Assembly: GCA_937974845.1 (NCBI GenBank)
Contig: CALJVC010000081.1
Coordinates: 3,253 to 67,252 of the forward strand
Reading direction: 5' to 3'
Origin: an uncultured Pseudogracilibacillus sp.
Lineage (GTDB): Bacteria > Bacillota > Bacilli > Bacillales > Amphibacillaceae
Length of the DNA: 64,000 nt
Shown here one piece after another: positions 39,627 through 49,242 of the stretch; the stretch's first letter is position 1, and each line of letters begins with the position of its first letter. The translations under genes and the position numbers were made by a program. The notes under the pieces were generated by a model, which saw nothing but the letters and a program-made list of their open reading frames with translations, had not been told where the DNA came from and made no database searches.

Positions 39627-41753
39627 TTAGGACGCAGACTTTTCTTCCTGCTCTTCATCCGCAAAGACGGATAGGGCTAAAATTTCTGCAACGTCCATGG
39701 TGCTAATATCCTGTTCTACTTCCTTCGCCTTCGTACCGTCGCTAATCATCGTTAAGCAGTATGGACAAGCAGTAGAAATCATGTTCGGATTAACTTCTAA
39801 AGCTTGTTCTGTACGGGCGACGTTGATGCGGTGTCCGACTGTTTCTTCAGACCACATGAGTCCTCCACCAGCACCACAGCACATGGCGTTTTCTTTCGTA
39901 CGTACCATTTCTACGACTTCTAAGCCTGGGATAGACTCTAGAATCTCCCGTGGCGGATCGTAGACGTCGTTATAACGACCTAAGTAACAGGAGTCATGGT
40001 AAGTAATACGCTTATCAATACGACCCTTCGGCTTTAAGCGCCCTTGACGTAATAAGTCAACGAGCATTTCCGTGTGGTGAACCACTTCTGCTTCAAAACC
40101 GAAATCAGGGTACTCGTTTTTGAAAATGTTGTAGGCGTGTGGGTCAATCGTGACGATCTTCTTCACACCATGCTTTTCAAATTCTTTAATGTTTTTCTCA
40201 GCGATTTCTTGGAAAAGGAACTCGTTACCAATACGACGGGCAGTATCCCCAGAGTTCATCTCCTTATTACCTAAAATCGCAAACTTCACACCAGCTTCGT
40301 TCATTAACTTAGCGAAGGCAATGGCAATTTTCTGGCTTTCGTTATCATAAGCACCCATTGAACTAACCCAGTATAAATATTCGAAGTCTTCGCCTTCTTT
40401 TTTGAGTTCTTTAACCGTCGGTACGCGGACAGACTCGTCTAATTCGCGCCACTTAATACGGTCTTTACGGGATAAGCCCCATGGGTTTCCTTGACGTTCG
40501 ATATTTTGAACAGCTCGTTGTTGCTCGACATCCATCTTACCTTCTGTCATAACGAGGTAACGACGCATATCGATAATGTGGCTTACGTGTTCGTTTACTA
40601 CAGGGCACGCATCTTCACAGTTACGGCAAGTAGTACAAGCCTGTAATTCCTCTTCAGAAATAACGTCTCCAATCAAGCTGACAGCGTCCATTTTTGCAAC
40701 AGCTTCTTCCCGGTCCATTTCTGCTAAGGCATTCGGTCCTTGACCAGCGAAAGCATACTCCGGAACCCAAGGAGAACGTCCAGTAATCGCTGCTCCTTTA
40801 TCGTTTAAATGATCGCGGAGCTTAATCATAATATCCATCGGCGATAATACTTTTCCTGTCGTCGCCGCAGGACAAACGCTCGTACAACGTCCACACTCAA
40901 CACAGGCGTATAAATCGAGTAGTTGACGGCGATCGAAATCTTCTACTTTTCCAACTCCGAAAGAGAAGTCCTCTTCAGTCATCTCCTCGTCATCTTCGTC
41001 AAAGTCGAAGTTAAGAGGTTTTAACTTTCCAGGCTCTGGGTTGGCTAAATAAACGTTTACTGGCGCTGCAATTAAGTGCGCGTGCTTGGATTGTGGGATA
41101 TAGACTAAAAAAGCTAAAATCGTTAAAGTGTGAATCCACCATGCGATAAAGAACCATACCATCGCTGCTGTCGGTGATAAGAAACTGAAGACGGAAGCGA
41201 TGGCGCTCGCTACCGGTTCAGACCATACGGCTCCCTTACCTTGCCAGATTTGTAACATGGCGTTTCCAAAGAGAACCGATAACATTAACGTCCCAATAAA
41301 AATAAGTACTAAACCGGCATACCAGCCTCTCTTTAAACGGGCAAGCTTTTCTATGTATCGACGATAAAAAGCCCAAACGACAGCTACTAATACCATCAAT
41401 GTAACGATCTCTTGGAAAAAGGTAAATGCTGGGTAGAAGGATCCAAAGGGTAAATGTTTGCCTGGCGCTAATCCTTTAATAAACATATCGATGGCACCAA
41501 ACTGTACGAGAATAAATCCATAGAACATCATAACGTGGATGATTCCAGATTTTTTATCCTTCAATAACTTCTTCTGTCCGAAGACCATTACAATGACGTC
41601 TCGCACTCCATCTTTAACCGCTTTATCAAATTCGCTCTTTTTACCTAACTTCATATAAGCGACTCGGGTTGCCACTGCTTTAGCAAAGAGATAAATACCT
41701 AAAGCAGTAACCGCAAGAAAAGCGATTAAATTAATGATTAAAAAAGTGTTCAT
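39627..41753 (-). CDS. fadF: Membrane (Fe-S)-binding oxidoreductase, FadF/YwjF-like
   Basis: 708-residue membrane protein. The N-terminal part has about six hydrophobic helices (residues 1-235, NarI-like haem/quinone domain). Two 4Fe-4S motifs follow: CVECGRCTSVCP (about 286) and CTTCRNCEDACP (about 385). Then come two CCG domains: DSCYLGRYN with CCGAGGG, and STACPYCLTM. It probably passes electrons from acyl-CoA dehydrogenase (via ETF) to menaquinone; this role is inferred from the family and from the acyl-CoA operon downstream. Own terminator and a TetR-type operator upstream. Confidence 0.88.
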   Translation of the reverse strand: MNTFLIINLIAFLAVTALGIYLFAKAVATRVAYMKLGKKSEFDKAVKDGVRDVIVMVFGQKKLLKDKKSGIIHVMMFYGFILVQFGAIDMFIKGLAPGKHLPFGSFYPAFTFFQEIVTLMVLVAVVWAFYRRYIEKLARLKRGWYAGLVLIFIGTLMLSVLFGNAMLQIWQGKGAVWSEPVASAIASVFSFLSPTAAMVWFFIAWWIHTLTILAFLVYIPQSKHAHLIAAPVNVYLANPEPGKLKPLNFDFDEDDEEMTEEDFSFGVGKVEDFDRRQLLDLYACVECGRCTSVCPAATTGKVLSPMDIMIKLRDHLNDKGAAITGRSPWVPEYAFAGQGPNALAEMDREEAVAKMDAVSLIGDVISEEELQACTTCRNCEDACPVVNEHVSHIIDMRRYLVMTEGKMDVEQQRAVQNIERQGNPWGLSRKDRIKWRELDESVRVPTVKELKKEGEDFEYLYWVSSMGAYDNESQKIAIAFAKLMNEAGVKFAILGNKEMNSGDTARRIGNEFLFQEIAEKNIKEFEKHGVKKIVTIDPHAYNIFKNEYPDFGFEAEVVHHTEMLVDLLRQGRLKPKGRIDKRITYHDSCYLGRYNDVYDPPREILESIPGLEVVEMVRTKENAMCCGAGGGLMWSEETVGHRINVARTEQALEVNPNMISTACPYCLTMISDGTKAKEVEQDISTMDVAEILALSVFADEEQEEKSAS

Positions 41754-41830
41754 TGCTCTCCTCCTAAGATGATATTACTTTTAGTGTTGTCTCTTTCAGT
41801 CTATATCTTGGTTTAAATGGCTATTCTATA

Positions 41831-41850
41831 AAATGAATGAACATTCATTT
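41831..41850 (-). promoter_or_regulatory. Candidate TetR/FadR operator in the fadF promoter
   Basis: Perfect palindrome AAATGAATG-AA-CATTCATTT. Its TGAATG...CATTCA core resembles B. subtilis FadR operators (TGAATGA..TCATTCA) with a shorter centre. A TATAGA -10 follows directly on the minus strand, so binding would cover the promoter. It lies about 80 bp upstream of the ATG. Confidence 0.55.
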
Positions 41851-42280
41851 TCGACTTCTTTTCCTTCATAGATTCTACTAGATTTTTTTACCGTTTGCAA
41901 AGGAAAACGTTCTCTTTTTGTCGGAAAAAATCACTTTATATCCCTAGAACTCCTTCGCTATCCTAGGTTGAAAGATAAGGCCTGCCTCATTCCATATATA
42001 AGATAAGGACTAGTTTTGAAAGCGCTTGGACTTTCCTAGCGGGAAAACAAAGCTTCTCCGCTCGAAAACGAGGGGTTAAATTTCCTCTTACTCATATTCT
42101 TACATATTTACTTTTACTTTCCTAGCCAATTGTTTCTAAATAGATTCCTTTACACTGGCCAACACGTCATTCACTCTCTAGTAGATTAAGAAGGACAGTG
42201 CCTCAGGCCTCTATAGAAACCAATCATTCTCCTTTCCTTTAACAAAATCTTTAGCTTTCCCTGTATCCAATCTCTAGACC
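41851..42280. other. Intergenic stretch upstream of fadF without recognised genes
   Basis: No supported gene. A partial cre-like sequence TGAAAGCGCTTGGA (42017-42030) is present, but it is about 180 bp upstream of the fadF promoter. The rest is A/T-rich sequence leading into repeat array 3. Confidence 0.6.
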
Positions 42281-42597
42281 TATTTACAGTAATTCGTTCC
42301 ATTATAAATAGAAAATATTTTCGTTTACAAGAAAAGCATCTACTGTATATCCGCATAAATCCTATATACAGTAATCATGTTTACTGTATATAGAAGAAAA
42401 CTTTTTTATATCCTGTATACAGTAAATGCCTCTACTGTAAATAGGTTTTTTAAAAAATCTATCCTGTATACAGTAAAATCGTCTACGGTATACAGGAATT
42501 ATTCCTATTTACAAAAAAGCGTTACACTGTATACAGAAAATATTTCTATATATAAGGAGCCAAGTCCATATATATAGAAAATTTTACCGTATACAAG
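42281..42597. repeat. Palindromic repeat array 3 (TGTATACAGTA half-sites)
   Basis: About 15 half-sites in alternating orientation. Clear dyads: TATACAGTA-ATCATGTT-TACTGTATA, TGTATACAGTA-AATGCCTC-TACTGTAAAT and TGTATACAGTA-AAATCGTC-TACGGTATACA. Linkers are runs of T then A. The first loop is the same as one in array 2 (ATCATGTT), and the second resembles the AAGGCTTC loop there. It lies immediately beyond the argS terminator. Frames through the array are repeat artefacts. Confidence 0.85.
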
Positions 42598-42619
42598 ATG
42601 CCTTTGCCGACCCTTCGCA

Positions 42620-42660
42620 AAGATAAAAAAGTGTAGAAGGAGGAATTCCTTCTACACTTT
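42620..42660 (-). terminator. Rho-independent terminator of ywiB-argS
   Basis: Stem AAAGTGTAGAAGG / CCTTCTACACTTT with a 7-nt loop, followed by a T-run on the minus strand, touching the argS stop. Confidence 0.9.
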
Positions 42661-44331
42661 TTACATTTTCTCCGGTGCAGAGACCCCGATAAGACGTAGA
42701 CTATTTCCTAGGGTAATTTTTACAGCCTTCATCAAGGCAATCCGGGCCTCTGTCAATGGTAGGTTCGCCTCATCGATAACCTTCTCCGCATTGTAAAAGC
42801 TGTGCAAGAAGCTGGCGAGGTCAAAAACATACTGGGTAATTCGATAAGGCGCCTCCCGCTCGGCCGCTTCCGCTACCACTTCTGGGAAGGAGGCGAGATG
42901 GCGTAGGAGGTCACGCTCCCGTTCAGTTGTCAGTAGGCTAGGATCGAAGGCTTCGCTAGTAGCCAATCCCTTGGCCTCTGCCTGCTTTAACATAGTACAA
43001 ATTCGCGCATGGGCGTATTGAACATAGTACACCGGGTTTTCATTCGATTGCGAGCGGGCTAGATTCAGGTCAAAGTCTAATTGCGAATCGTTCGAACGCA
43101 TGTTGAAAAAGTAACGCACCGCATCGACACCTACATCTTCAACTAATTCCCGTAACGTAATCGCACTACCGGTCCGCTTGCTCATGCGTACAATTTCTCC
43201 GTCTTCTAAAACATTCACCATCTGAATGACGCTGACTGATAACTTTTCTTCTGGGTAGCCAAGGGCTTGGATCGCCGCAGAGATTCGCGGAATATAACCA
43301 TGGTGGTCTGCACCCCAAACGTTAATAATTTTGTCAAAACCACGGGCTAACTTATTCTGGTGATAGGCAATATCCGGCGTTAAATAGGTGTAGGAGCCAT
43401 CCTTCTTAATTAACACCCGATCCTTGTCATCGCCGAAAGCCGTCGACTTAAACCATGTCGCTCCGTCTTCTTCATAGACGTAGCCTCGTTCCTCTAGTTT
43501 CGCTAAAACTTGTTCAATCTGCCCGTCTTCATAAAGGGAAGATTCGGAAAACCATTGGTCAAATTCTACCCGGAAATCAGCTAAGATTTGTTTAATGCGC
43601 TCGAGCTGATAATTGAGGCCATACTCACGAAAATAGGATAACCTCTCCGCTTCCCCTACTTCTAACCAACGGGAACCTTCCTTCTCTTTGATTTCCTCTG
43701 CAATAGCTTTAATATCTTCACCATAATAGCCATCCTCAGGCATCGCCATCTCTTGGCCATGGGCTTCGTAATATCGAACTTCAATCGACTTGGCAAGTTG
43801 ATCGATTTGGTTTCCAGCATCGTTAATATAATATTCCCGTTCCACATCATAACCAGAAAAGTCTAGGACATTGCTTAACACATCGCCAAAAACCGCTCCC
43901 CGAGCATGGCCTAAGTGGGGCTCTCCTGTCGGGTTCATGGACACGAACTCAACTTGGATTCGTTGACCCTTTCCACGATTCGTCCTTCCATAGTTCTCCT
44001 TTTCTTCTAGGATTGTTTCAACGACGTCATTTAAATAGGCTTCATCCATAAAGAAATTAATAAAACCAGGTCCTGCAATATCTAGTTCTTTCACCTGGGC
44101 CTTGCTCGTATCAAGATGCTCGACAATCTGCTCGGCAATTTGGCGCGGAGCCTGCCTAGCTACCCGGGCCAGTTGCATGGCAATGTTCGTTGCAAAATCT
44201 CCGTGGGCTTTTTCCCTTGGTTTTTCTAAAATAATTTCCGGTAACTCCGCTTCCGAACAAAGCTCCGCCTGCAAAATCGCCTGTTTAATCTCCGATTTTA
44301 ATGTCTCTTCTATCGAACTTAATAAGGTCAT
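42661..44331 (-). CDS. argS: Arginyl-tRNA synthetase
   Basis: Class I synthetase charging tRNA-Arg. 556 residues. The N-terminal additional domain is followed by the HIGH-type motif in [18 protein letters not shown], the KMSK-type loop [12 protein letters not shown] and the C-terminal anticodon-binding DALR domain (YNAEKVI...[19 protein letters not shown]). The ATG overlaps the stop of ywiB by 4 nt, so translation is coupled. The ywiB-argS pair is conserved in Bacillus. Confidence 0.95.
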   Translation of the reverse strand: MTLLSSIEETLKSEIKQAILQAELCSEAELPEIILEKPREKAHGDFATNIAMQLARVARQAPRQIAEQIVEHLDTSKAQVKELDIAGPGFINFFMDEAYLNDVVETILEEKENYGRTNRGKGQRIQVEFVSMNPTGEPHLGHARGAVFGDVLSNVLDFSGYDVEREYYINDAGNQIDQLAKSIEVRYYEAHGQEMAMPEDGYYGEDIKAIAEEIKEKEGSRWLEVGEAERLSYFREYGLNYQLERIKQILADFRVEFDQWFSESSLYEDGQIEQVLAKLEERGYVYEEDGATWFKSTAFGDDKDRVLIKKDGSYTYLTPDIAYHQNKLARGFDKIINVWGADHHGYIPRISAAIQALGYPEEKLSVSVIQMVNVLEDGEIVRMSKRTGSAITLRELVEDVGVDAVRYFFNMRSNDSQLDFDLNLARSQSNENPVYYVQYAHARICTMLKQAEAKGLATSEAFDPSLLTTERERDLLRHLASFPEVVAEAAEREAPYRITQYVFDLASFLHSFYNAEKVIDEANLPLTEARIALMKAVKITLGNSLRLIGVSAPEKM

Positions 44332-44762
44332 AGTAATTTCTCCTCCGTATACGTTAATGTTAGATGATGGGCTTGTTCTTCTATTCCATTAATCGTTGCA
44401 TCATAAGTAATGATGATCTCTCCCGCCTCTTCCTTACTCAACCTTTTAATATGCAAGGTCTTCGTACGAATATCGAAGTGAAGTGAACCATACGGATGAC
44501 GGTATAAGCTTTCGGAACGCTTGCCAACTTCAAAATGTTGGTTCATCGTAATTGCGCCGGAACGCTTAATCGTAACCTTCTTATCTTGAATTGTAATGTA
44601 ATTACGGATATTCCCTATATCTTCCCTTTTCTCTGTAAAGGTTATAATTTCTATCGATTCTTTACGCATATATTCTGCTGGTTGTTTAATAATAGACATT
44701 TCTTTTTCGCCATTCCGATCGATTACGGTGCGAAGCTCTACATCGATTATTTTTTCTTCCAT
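44328..44762 (-). CDS. ywiB: YwiB/DUF1934 family beta-barrel protein
   Basis: Conserved 144-residue protein of unknown function, calycin-like: alternating strands such as [36 protein letters not shown] and the C-terminal [31 protein letters not shown]. Chosen start: ATG after GAGGAAAACAGTG; five codons upstream there is an alternative. It is translationally coupled to argS. No biochemical role can be deduced. Confidence 0.85.
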   Translation of the reverse strand: MEEKIIDVELRTVIDRNGEKEMSIIKQPAEYMRKESIEIITFTEKREDIGNIRNYITIQDKKVTIKRSGAITMNQHFEVGKRSESLYRHPYGSLHFDIRTKTLHIKRLSKEEAGEIIITYDATINGIEEQAHHLTLTYTEEKLL

Positions 44763-44883
44763 CACTGTTTTCCTCACCCATTTGCATCCATTATCTTTTT
44801 ATTATAGCGCTGTTTATAAACTTTTACCATTTAAGTTATATAGCTCTATTCCCATCTTACGCCTAACTAAATTTGCTCGAGAA

Positions 44884-44913
44884 GTTTATTATTTTTAAAA
44901 AATTACCATAATG
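44884..44913 (+). promoter_or_regulatory. Candidate sigma-F/sigma-G promoter of pbpG
   Basis: GTTTA (44884-44888), a 15-nt spacer and TACCATAATG (44904-44913). It compares with the forespore consensus GYWTA-N15-GGNRANAHTR at all but two -10 positions. It lies about 70 nt upstream of the start codon. Confidence 0.45.
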
Positions 44914-44990
44914 AACAATGATACGACATGCAGAAGTCGAATCGACAAAAATGTATTTACTGAATCTTCCTAGCAAGAGAGGCTAAGACA

Positions 44991-47021
44991 ATGATAAAAC
45001 GATGTATCAAGTTTTTTACATACTTTTTATTTCTCCTTGCTTTTTTCATCGGCTGTACCCTAGCCATTCTTTATTCTTTAGGTCCCCCACCGCTTACAGA
45101 AGAAGCGGAGGTGACAATCCTTGCATCCAACGGAGAGCCATTAACCAATACGAAAAAAAATTTACCTTCCTTAGAAGCCTTGCCTGACTACGCCCTTGAA
45201 GGCTTCCTACTTGCAGAGGATAAGCATTTTTACGCCCACTATGGCTTCGATCCTAAAGGGATTGCCCGAGCCCTTGTACGGAACCTTCAAGCCGGTAAGC
45301 TAAAGGAAGGAGCAAGCACGATTACCCAGCAACTAGCCCGTAACCTCTATCTTTCCCATGAAAAAACATGGTCAAGGAAAATAAAGGAATTATACTACAC
45401 CTTACGATTGGAAATGTTTTATGAAAAGGACGAAATCCTCCTCGCCTATTTAAATACAATCTACTTTGGCCATGGAGCTTATGGCATCGAGGAAGCGAGC
45501 TACTATTATTACCAAAAAAGCGCCCGGGACTTAAGCTTAGCCGAAGCAACGATGCTAGTCGGAATACCGAAGGGACCTACCTATTACTCCCCTTTCAATG
45601 ACCGAGAAAGGGCTGAAAAAAGACAAGCCTTTATCCTATCCCTTTTAAAAAATGAGGGCGTCATTACAGAAGCAGCGTATTACGAAGCACTCAAGGAAAA
45701 GCCCGCTTTAGCGAACAATAAAACAAATCCCGATGACAATGTCCATTACTTTATCGACTATGTTTGGCAAGAGGCGGTCCAGGAACTAGGCTTCGAGAAG
45801 CAAAGTTTGCAAAAACGAGGAGCAACAATCGAAACTACCCTAGATCAAGATTTACAAAGAGAAAGCGATGAACTTATCCGGCAAGAAGTAGAAGATAAAG
45901 ACGAGCTGGAAGTCGCCCTCCTCGCCCTCGACCAAACTACTGGTGCCATCCGGCAAATGTTAGGGGGAAAAAACTATCAAGCGAGTCCCTTTAATCGGGC
46001 CGTCGACGGAAAACGGATGGTCGGCTCAACCTTCAAACCATTACTTTATTACGCCGCTTTAGAAAATGGTTTTACAGCGACGACCATGCTCCAAAGTGAA
46101 CCGACGGCCTTCCTCGTCGATAACGACGTATATGAACCGAGTAACTACAACGATTATTACGCCTATAAACCAATCAGCCTCGCCCAAGCAATCGCCCTAT
46201 CGGACAATATCTACGCCGTAAAAACCCATCTCTTCCTCGGAGCTGAGAACGTCGTCGACTGGGCGAAGAAGTTCGGAATCTCGACACCCTTGCCTGAGGT
46301 CGCTTCCCTGGCCCTTGGAAGTGCCTCGATTCCTTTGATAGAAATGGTACAGGCCTATGCGACCATTGCTAATGGTGGCTTCCATATCGAACCCTACGCC
46401 ATCGAACGTATCGTCGATGGAAAGGGACATATCCTATACGAAAGAGAAGAAGTAGAAAAGGAACGTATCTTAAAGGAGAAAAAAGCCTTCCTCCTCACCC
46501 ATTTAATGACCGGAATGTTCGACCGGCGTTTAAACGGCTATATGGAGGTGACCGGCGCCTCTTTAATCGATCAATTACAGCCTGAACATGAGTTTGCCGG
46601 TAAATCCGGTTCAACTAGTGCCGATAGCTGGATGATCGGTTACAGTCCAAAACTCGTCGCCGGTGTATGGACCGGCTACGATGACAACCGTCCCTTGACG
46701 AAAACTTCGGAAAGGGCCCTCGCTAAGAAGGCCTGGGCGTCCCTTATGCACACATACCATGCCGAAGAAGAAGAAAGTCTCCGCTTCGAACCACCAGAAG
46801 GCCTAGTCGAAGCTGTAATCGACGTCCACTCCGGTCTCCTAGCGACAGAGGCCTGTGAAACGACTCGAAAAACTTACTTCGAAGAAGGAACAGCCCCTAC
46901 CCTGTACTGTACAGACCATCTAGCTAACCTAGAGGATGAAGATCAACGGATTGAAACTGCGAGCAAAAAGCTAGACAAGGAAGCTGTCCTTGCTAAAAAA
47001 CAAAGGAAAACGAGAGAATAA
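44991..47021 (+). CDS. pbpG: Class A penicillin-binding protein (PbpG/PBP2d-like)
   Basis: Bifunctional peptidoglycan glycosyltransferase/transpeptidase. 676 residues: one N-terminal membrane segment (FFTYFLFLLAFFIGCTLAILY), a GT51 domain with the catalytic glutamate in LLAEDKHFYAHYGFDPKG and EGASTITQQLARNLYL, then the transpeptidase with STFK (GSTFKPLLYY), SDN (ALSDNIYAVK) and KSG (FAGKSGSTSADSWMIGY). The short C-terminal tail lacks extra domains. The sigma-F/G-like promoter and the ywi/ywh neighbourhood suggest the forespore-expressed PbpG (YwhE), which acts in spore cortex or germ-cell-wall synthesis. Confidence 0.87.
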   Translation: MIKRCIKFFTYFLFLLAFFIGCTLAILYSLGPPPLTEEAEVTILASNGEPLTNTKKNLPSLEALPDYALEGFLLAEDKHFYAHYGFDPKGIARALVRNLQAGKLKEGASTITQQLARNLYLSHEKTWSRKIKELYYTLRLEMFYEKDEILLAYLNTIYFGHGAYGIEEASYYYYQKSARDLSLAEATMLVGIPKGPTYYSPFNDRERAEKRQAFILSLLKNEGVITEAAYYEALKEKPALANNKTNPDDNVHYFIDYVWQEAVQELGFEKQSLQKRGATIETTLDQDLQRESDELIRQEVEDKDELEVALLALDQTTGAIRQMLGGKNYQASPFNRAVDGKRMVGSTFKPLLYYAALENGFTATTMLQSEPTAFLVDNDVYEPSNYNDYYAYKPISLAQAIALSDNIYAVKTHLFLGAENVVDWAKKFGISTPLPEVASLALGSASIPLIEMVQAYATIANGGFHIEPYAIERIVDGKGHILYEREEVEKERILKEKKAFLLTHLMTGMFDRRLNGYMEVTGASLIDQLQPEHEFAGKSGSTSADSWMIGYSPKLVAGVWTGYDDNRPLTKTSERALAKKAWASLMHTYHAEEEESLRFEPPEGLVEAVIDVHSGLLATEACETTRKTYFEEGTAPTLYCTDHLANLEDEDQRIETASKKLDKEAVLAKKQRKTRE

Positions 47022-47025
47022 GGCA

Positions 47026-47066
47026 CAAAAAAACCTGTATACACAAGGTGTAACAGGTTTTTTTGT
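47026..47066 (+). terminator. Rho-independent terminator of pbpG
   Basis: Stem AACCTGT / ACAGGTT with an inner TACAC / GTGTA pairing, followed by TTTTTTT. Confidence 0.82.
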
Positions 47067-47185
47067 GTCCTAGTAATATTGATGGTTGTCCATGTATACT
47101 TATTTTACAAAGGGTATTCGTAAAGTACAAAGTTTTCAAACTATAATTTTATAAATGTCATAAATTGTTCACGAATTAGGTAAAA

Positions 47186-47695
47186 TTAGGAAAAGGCTTG
47201 CTTCAGTTCTTCCGAAGCATTTTCCCACATCGTTTCATCGAACGACCGCAGAAAATCGCCGAGTAAATGACGCGACTTCTCATCCATATGGTCGACGACG
47301 ACTTCTCCCTTTAACGAACGCTCCATATGATTGACGTGTTCACCGAGCTTTTTATAGCCTCTTTTGTTTGGTTTATCGATCCGTAATTCACTAGCTGCAA
47401 CACCGTGATAATACGGTCCCTGTTCCCCTCTTTCTACCGTTACCCAAGCGATCCAATATAATAAGCCATCCGGAACCTCGCTCCGATCGGAATAATAGCG
47501 AACCCGACGTTCGATATCACTTCTTGCATGCATCGCATCCATATCGACGTAGGCCTTCTCCTTATTCGGATCAACGATGACCGACGACATGTTTTCTAAT
47601 GAGATAGAACCGACACCGAAGCCCCCGTGGCCATCGGTAGCATCATCTTTAATAATAGTAAACTGTTGTCGTTGTTTTTTCGCTTTATCTGCCAT
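47186..47695 (-). CDS. ywhD: YwhD family protein
   Basis: Conserved Bacillales protein of unknown function. The N-terminal QQFTIIKDDATDGHGGFGVGSISLENMSSVIVDP and the central WIAWVTVERGEQGPYYHGVAASELRID are characteristic. The start is the ATG of MADKAKKQ, after GAAGGAGGATGAAG, giving 169 residues; the longer frame is not family-like. Probably cytoplasmic. Position near pbpG matches B. subtilis. Confidence 0.85.
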   Translation of the reverse strand: MADKAKKQRQQFTIIKDDATDGHGGFGVGSISLENMSSVIVDPNKEKAYVDMDAMHARSDIERRVRYYSDRSEVPDGLLYWIAWVTVERGEQGPYYHGVAASELRIDKPNKRGYKKLGEHVNHMERSLKGEVVVDHMDEKSRHLLGDFLRSFDETMWENASEELKQAFS

Positions 47696-47826
47696 CTTCA
47701 TCCTCCTTCTTCCTTTTAAACAATTAAAGACAATGTACTTTAGTTTTATCTTACCACATTCCAGCACTTTTGTTCCTTTGACCGGCTTTCATAACCCTTT
47801 CGTTTAGGAAACTCAACGACAAAACC

Positions 47827-49155
47827 TTAGTCCAATTCGTCCTCGAAGGACTCTTGCCCCCACTTCAATTCCTTTAAGAGAGCCATGATACGTTTTACAG
47901 CGGGATGGTCTGATTTTTCCTGAATCATATCGAGCGGATAGTAAAGCTTATGATCCTTCCGTGTTTTTCCTGTAATCGAGTCGACGATAATTGAATGGTC
48001 CGACAGTTCCTTTTTCTTTCCATTAGGCATTTCCAAATAAATCGGCACCCGACCCTGCCCATCAGAACGATATACATCGTAAGGCAAATCCTTCGACGAA
48101 TCGACGACGAGGTAATATGTCGGGTCAATTTCCGCTTCCTTAAACAAACGATGCAACTCGTCGAAGATATCTCCATGAAACTCCGGTTCATAGGGGACAT
48201 ATTTAAAAAGGCGGCGGTTGACAAAGCGGTCGCTCAAATCTCGTAAAATCGGATCTTCCTCTTCCTGCCACCGTTGAAAATAGTAATAAATCACGTTTTC
48301 ATCCAAGCGCAAATAGTCATCTAGGGAGACGTCCCCCTCAAAAAAAGAAGTCAAATACGTAGGGTTTACCTTGAAGGCATACCCCTTCTCATAAAGGTCC
48401 TTCACACGGTGGAAAATCTTCGTTAGTATGACCTCTGCGCTCCGCGTCACCGGATGAAAGTATACTTGCCAATACATTTGATAACGGGATAAAATATAGT
48501 CTTCTACCGCATGCATTCCTGTAGATTTTATGACGATTTCATTTTCCCGGGCCCGCATAACGCGCAGGATTCTTTCCATATCGAAGTGGCCATAGCTCAC
48601 CCCTGTATAATAAGCATCCCGTAATAAGTAATCCATCCGATCAGCATCGATTTGGCTAGAAATGAGGCTGACGACGAGCTGGTCTTCATAACTTTGATCG
48701 ATAATACGGGCCACCCGCTCAGGAAAACTAGGATCTTTCGCTTTTAAAACACGATGGATTTCTGTATCTTCTAAGAGGATTCGCTTAGTAAATTGTTCAT
48801 GGTTTAAATGAAAGACTTTCTCAAAGGAATGGGAAAAGGGGCCGTGGCCGACGTCGTGTAAAAGGGCAGCACTGAGGGTCACAAGCTCTTCCTCCTTATT
48901 CCAATAGGGGGAGGACTCTATCTTGTTAATAATACGACGGACGATTTCATACACCCCAAGGGAGTGGTTAAACCGACTATGTTCTGCGCCATGGAAGGTA
49001 AAAAAAGTCGTACCTAGCTGTTTAATGCGACGTAAACGTTGAAACTCTGGCGTGGCAATCAAATCCCAAATAAGCTTTTCTTTGACCCGGACATAACGAT
49101 GGACCGGATCTTTGAACACTTTGACTTCATCAAGCTCCGTTTTTTTTGTAAACAT
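47827..49155 (-). CDS. ywfO: HD-domain phosphohydrolase (YwfO-like)
   Basis: Metal-dependent hydrolase of the SAMHD1/dNTPase-like branch. 442 residues. The HD ligands are visible as H in RFNHSLGVYEIVRR, HD in AALLHDVGHGPFSHSFE and D in SSQIDADRMDYLLRDAYYTG. The C-terminal half is family-specific. The natural substrate is not deducible; dNTP or nucleotide turnover is possible. Transcribed divergently from lipL across an 87-bp gap. Confidence 0.85.
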   Translation of the reverse strand: MFTKKTELDEVKVFKDPVHRYVRVKEKLIWDLIATPEFQRLRRIKQLGTTFFTFHGAEHSRFNHSLGVYEIVRRIINKIESSPYWNKEEELVTLSAALLHDVGHGPFSHSFEKVFHLNHEQFTKRILLEDTEIHRVLKAKDPSFPERVARIIDQSYEDQLVVSLISSQIDADRMDYLLRDAYYTGVSYGHFDMERILRVMRARENEIVIKSTGMHAVEDYILSRYQMYWQVYFHPVTRSAEVILTKIFHRVKDLYEKGYAFKVNPTYLTSFFEGDVSLDDYLRLDENVIYYYFQRWQEEEDPILRDLSDRFVNRRLFKYVPYEPEFHGDIFDELHRLFKEAEIDPTYYLVVDSSKDLPYDVYRSDGQGRVPIYLEMPNGKKKELSDHSIIVDSITGKTRKDHKLYYPLDMIQEKSDHPAVKRIMALLKELKWGQESFEDELD

Positions 49156-49242
49156 GGACTCACCCGTTTCCTTTCATCCTTATTTCTTCATACTATATAA
49201 TAGTGTACATGTTCGATTCAATTTTTTCGAAGGAGTAGACCA

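Noticed and set aside
42017..42030. cre-like TGAAAGCGCTTGGA upstream of fadF
   Set aside because: The 3' half deviates and the site is far upstream of the promoter; not reported as a regulatory site.
42377..42577. A 66-codon plus-strand frame rich in Tyr, Thr and Val
   Set aside because: It lies wholly inside repeat array 3; the composition (repeated LYTVN/STVYR) simply translates the palindromes. No ribosome-binding site.
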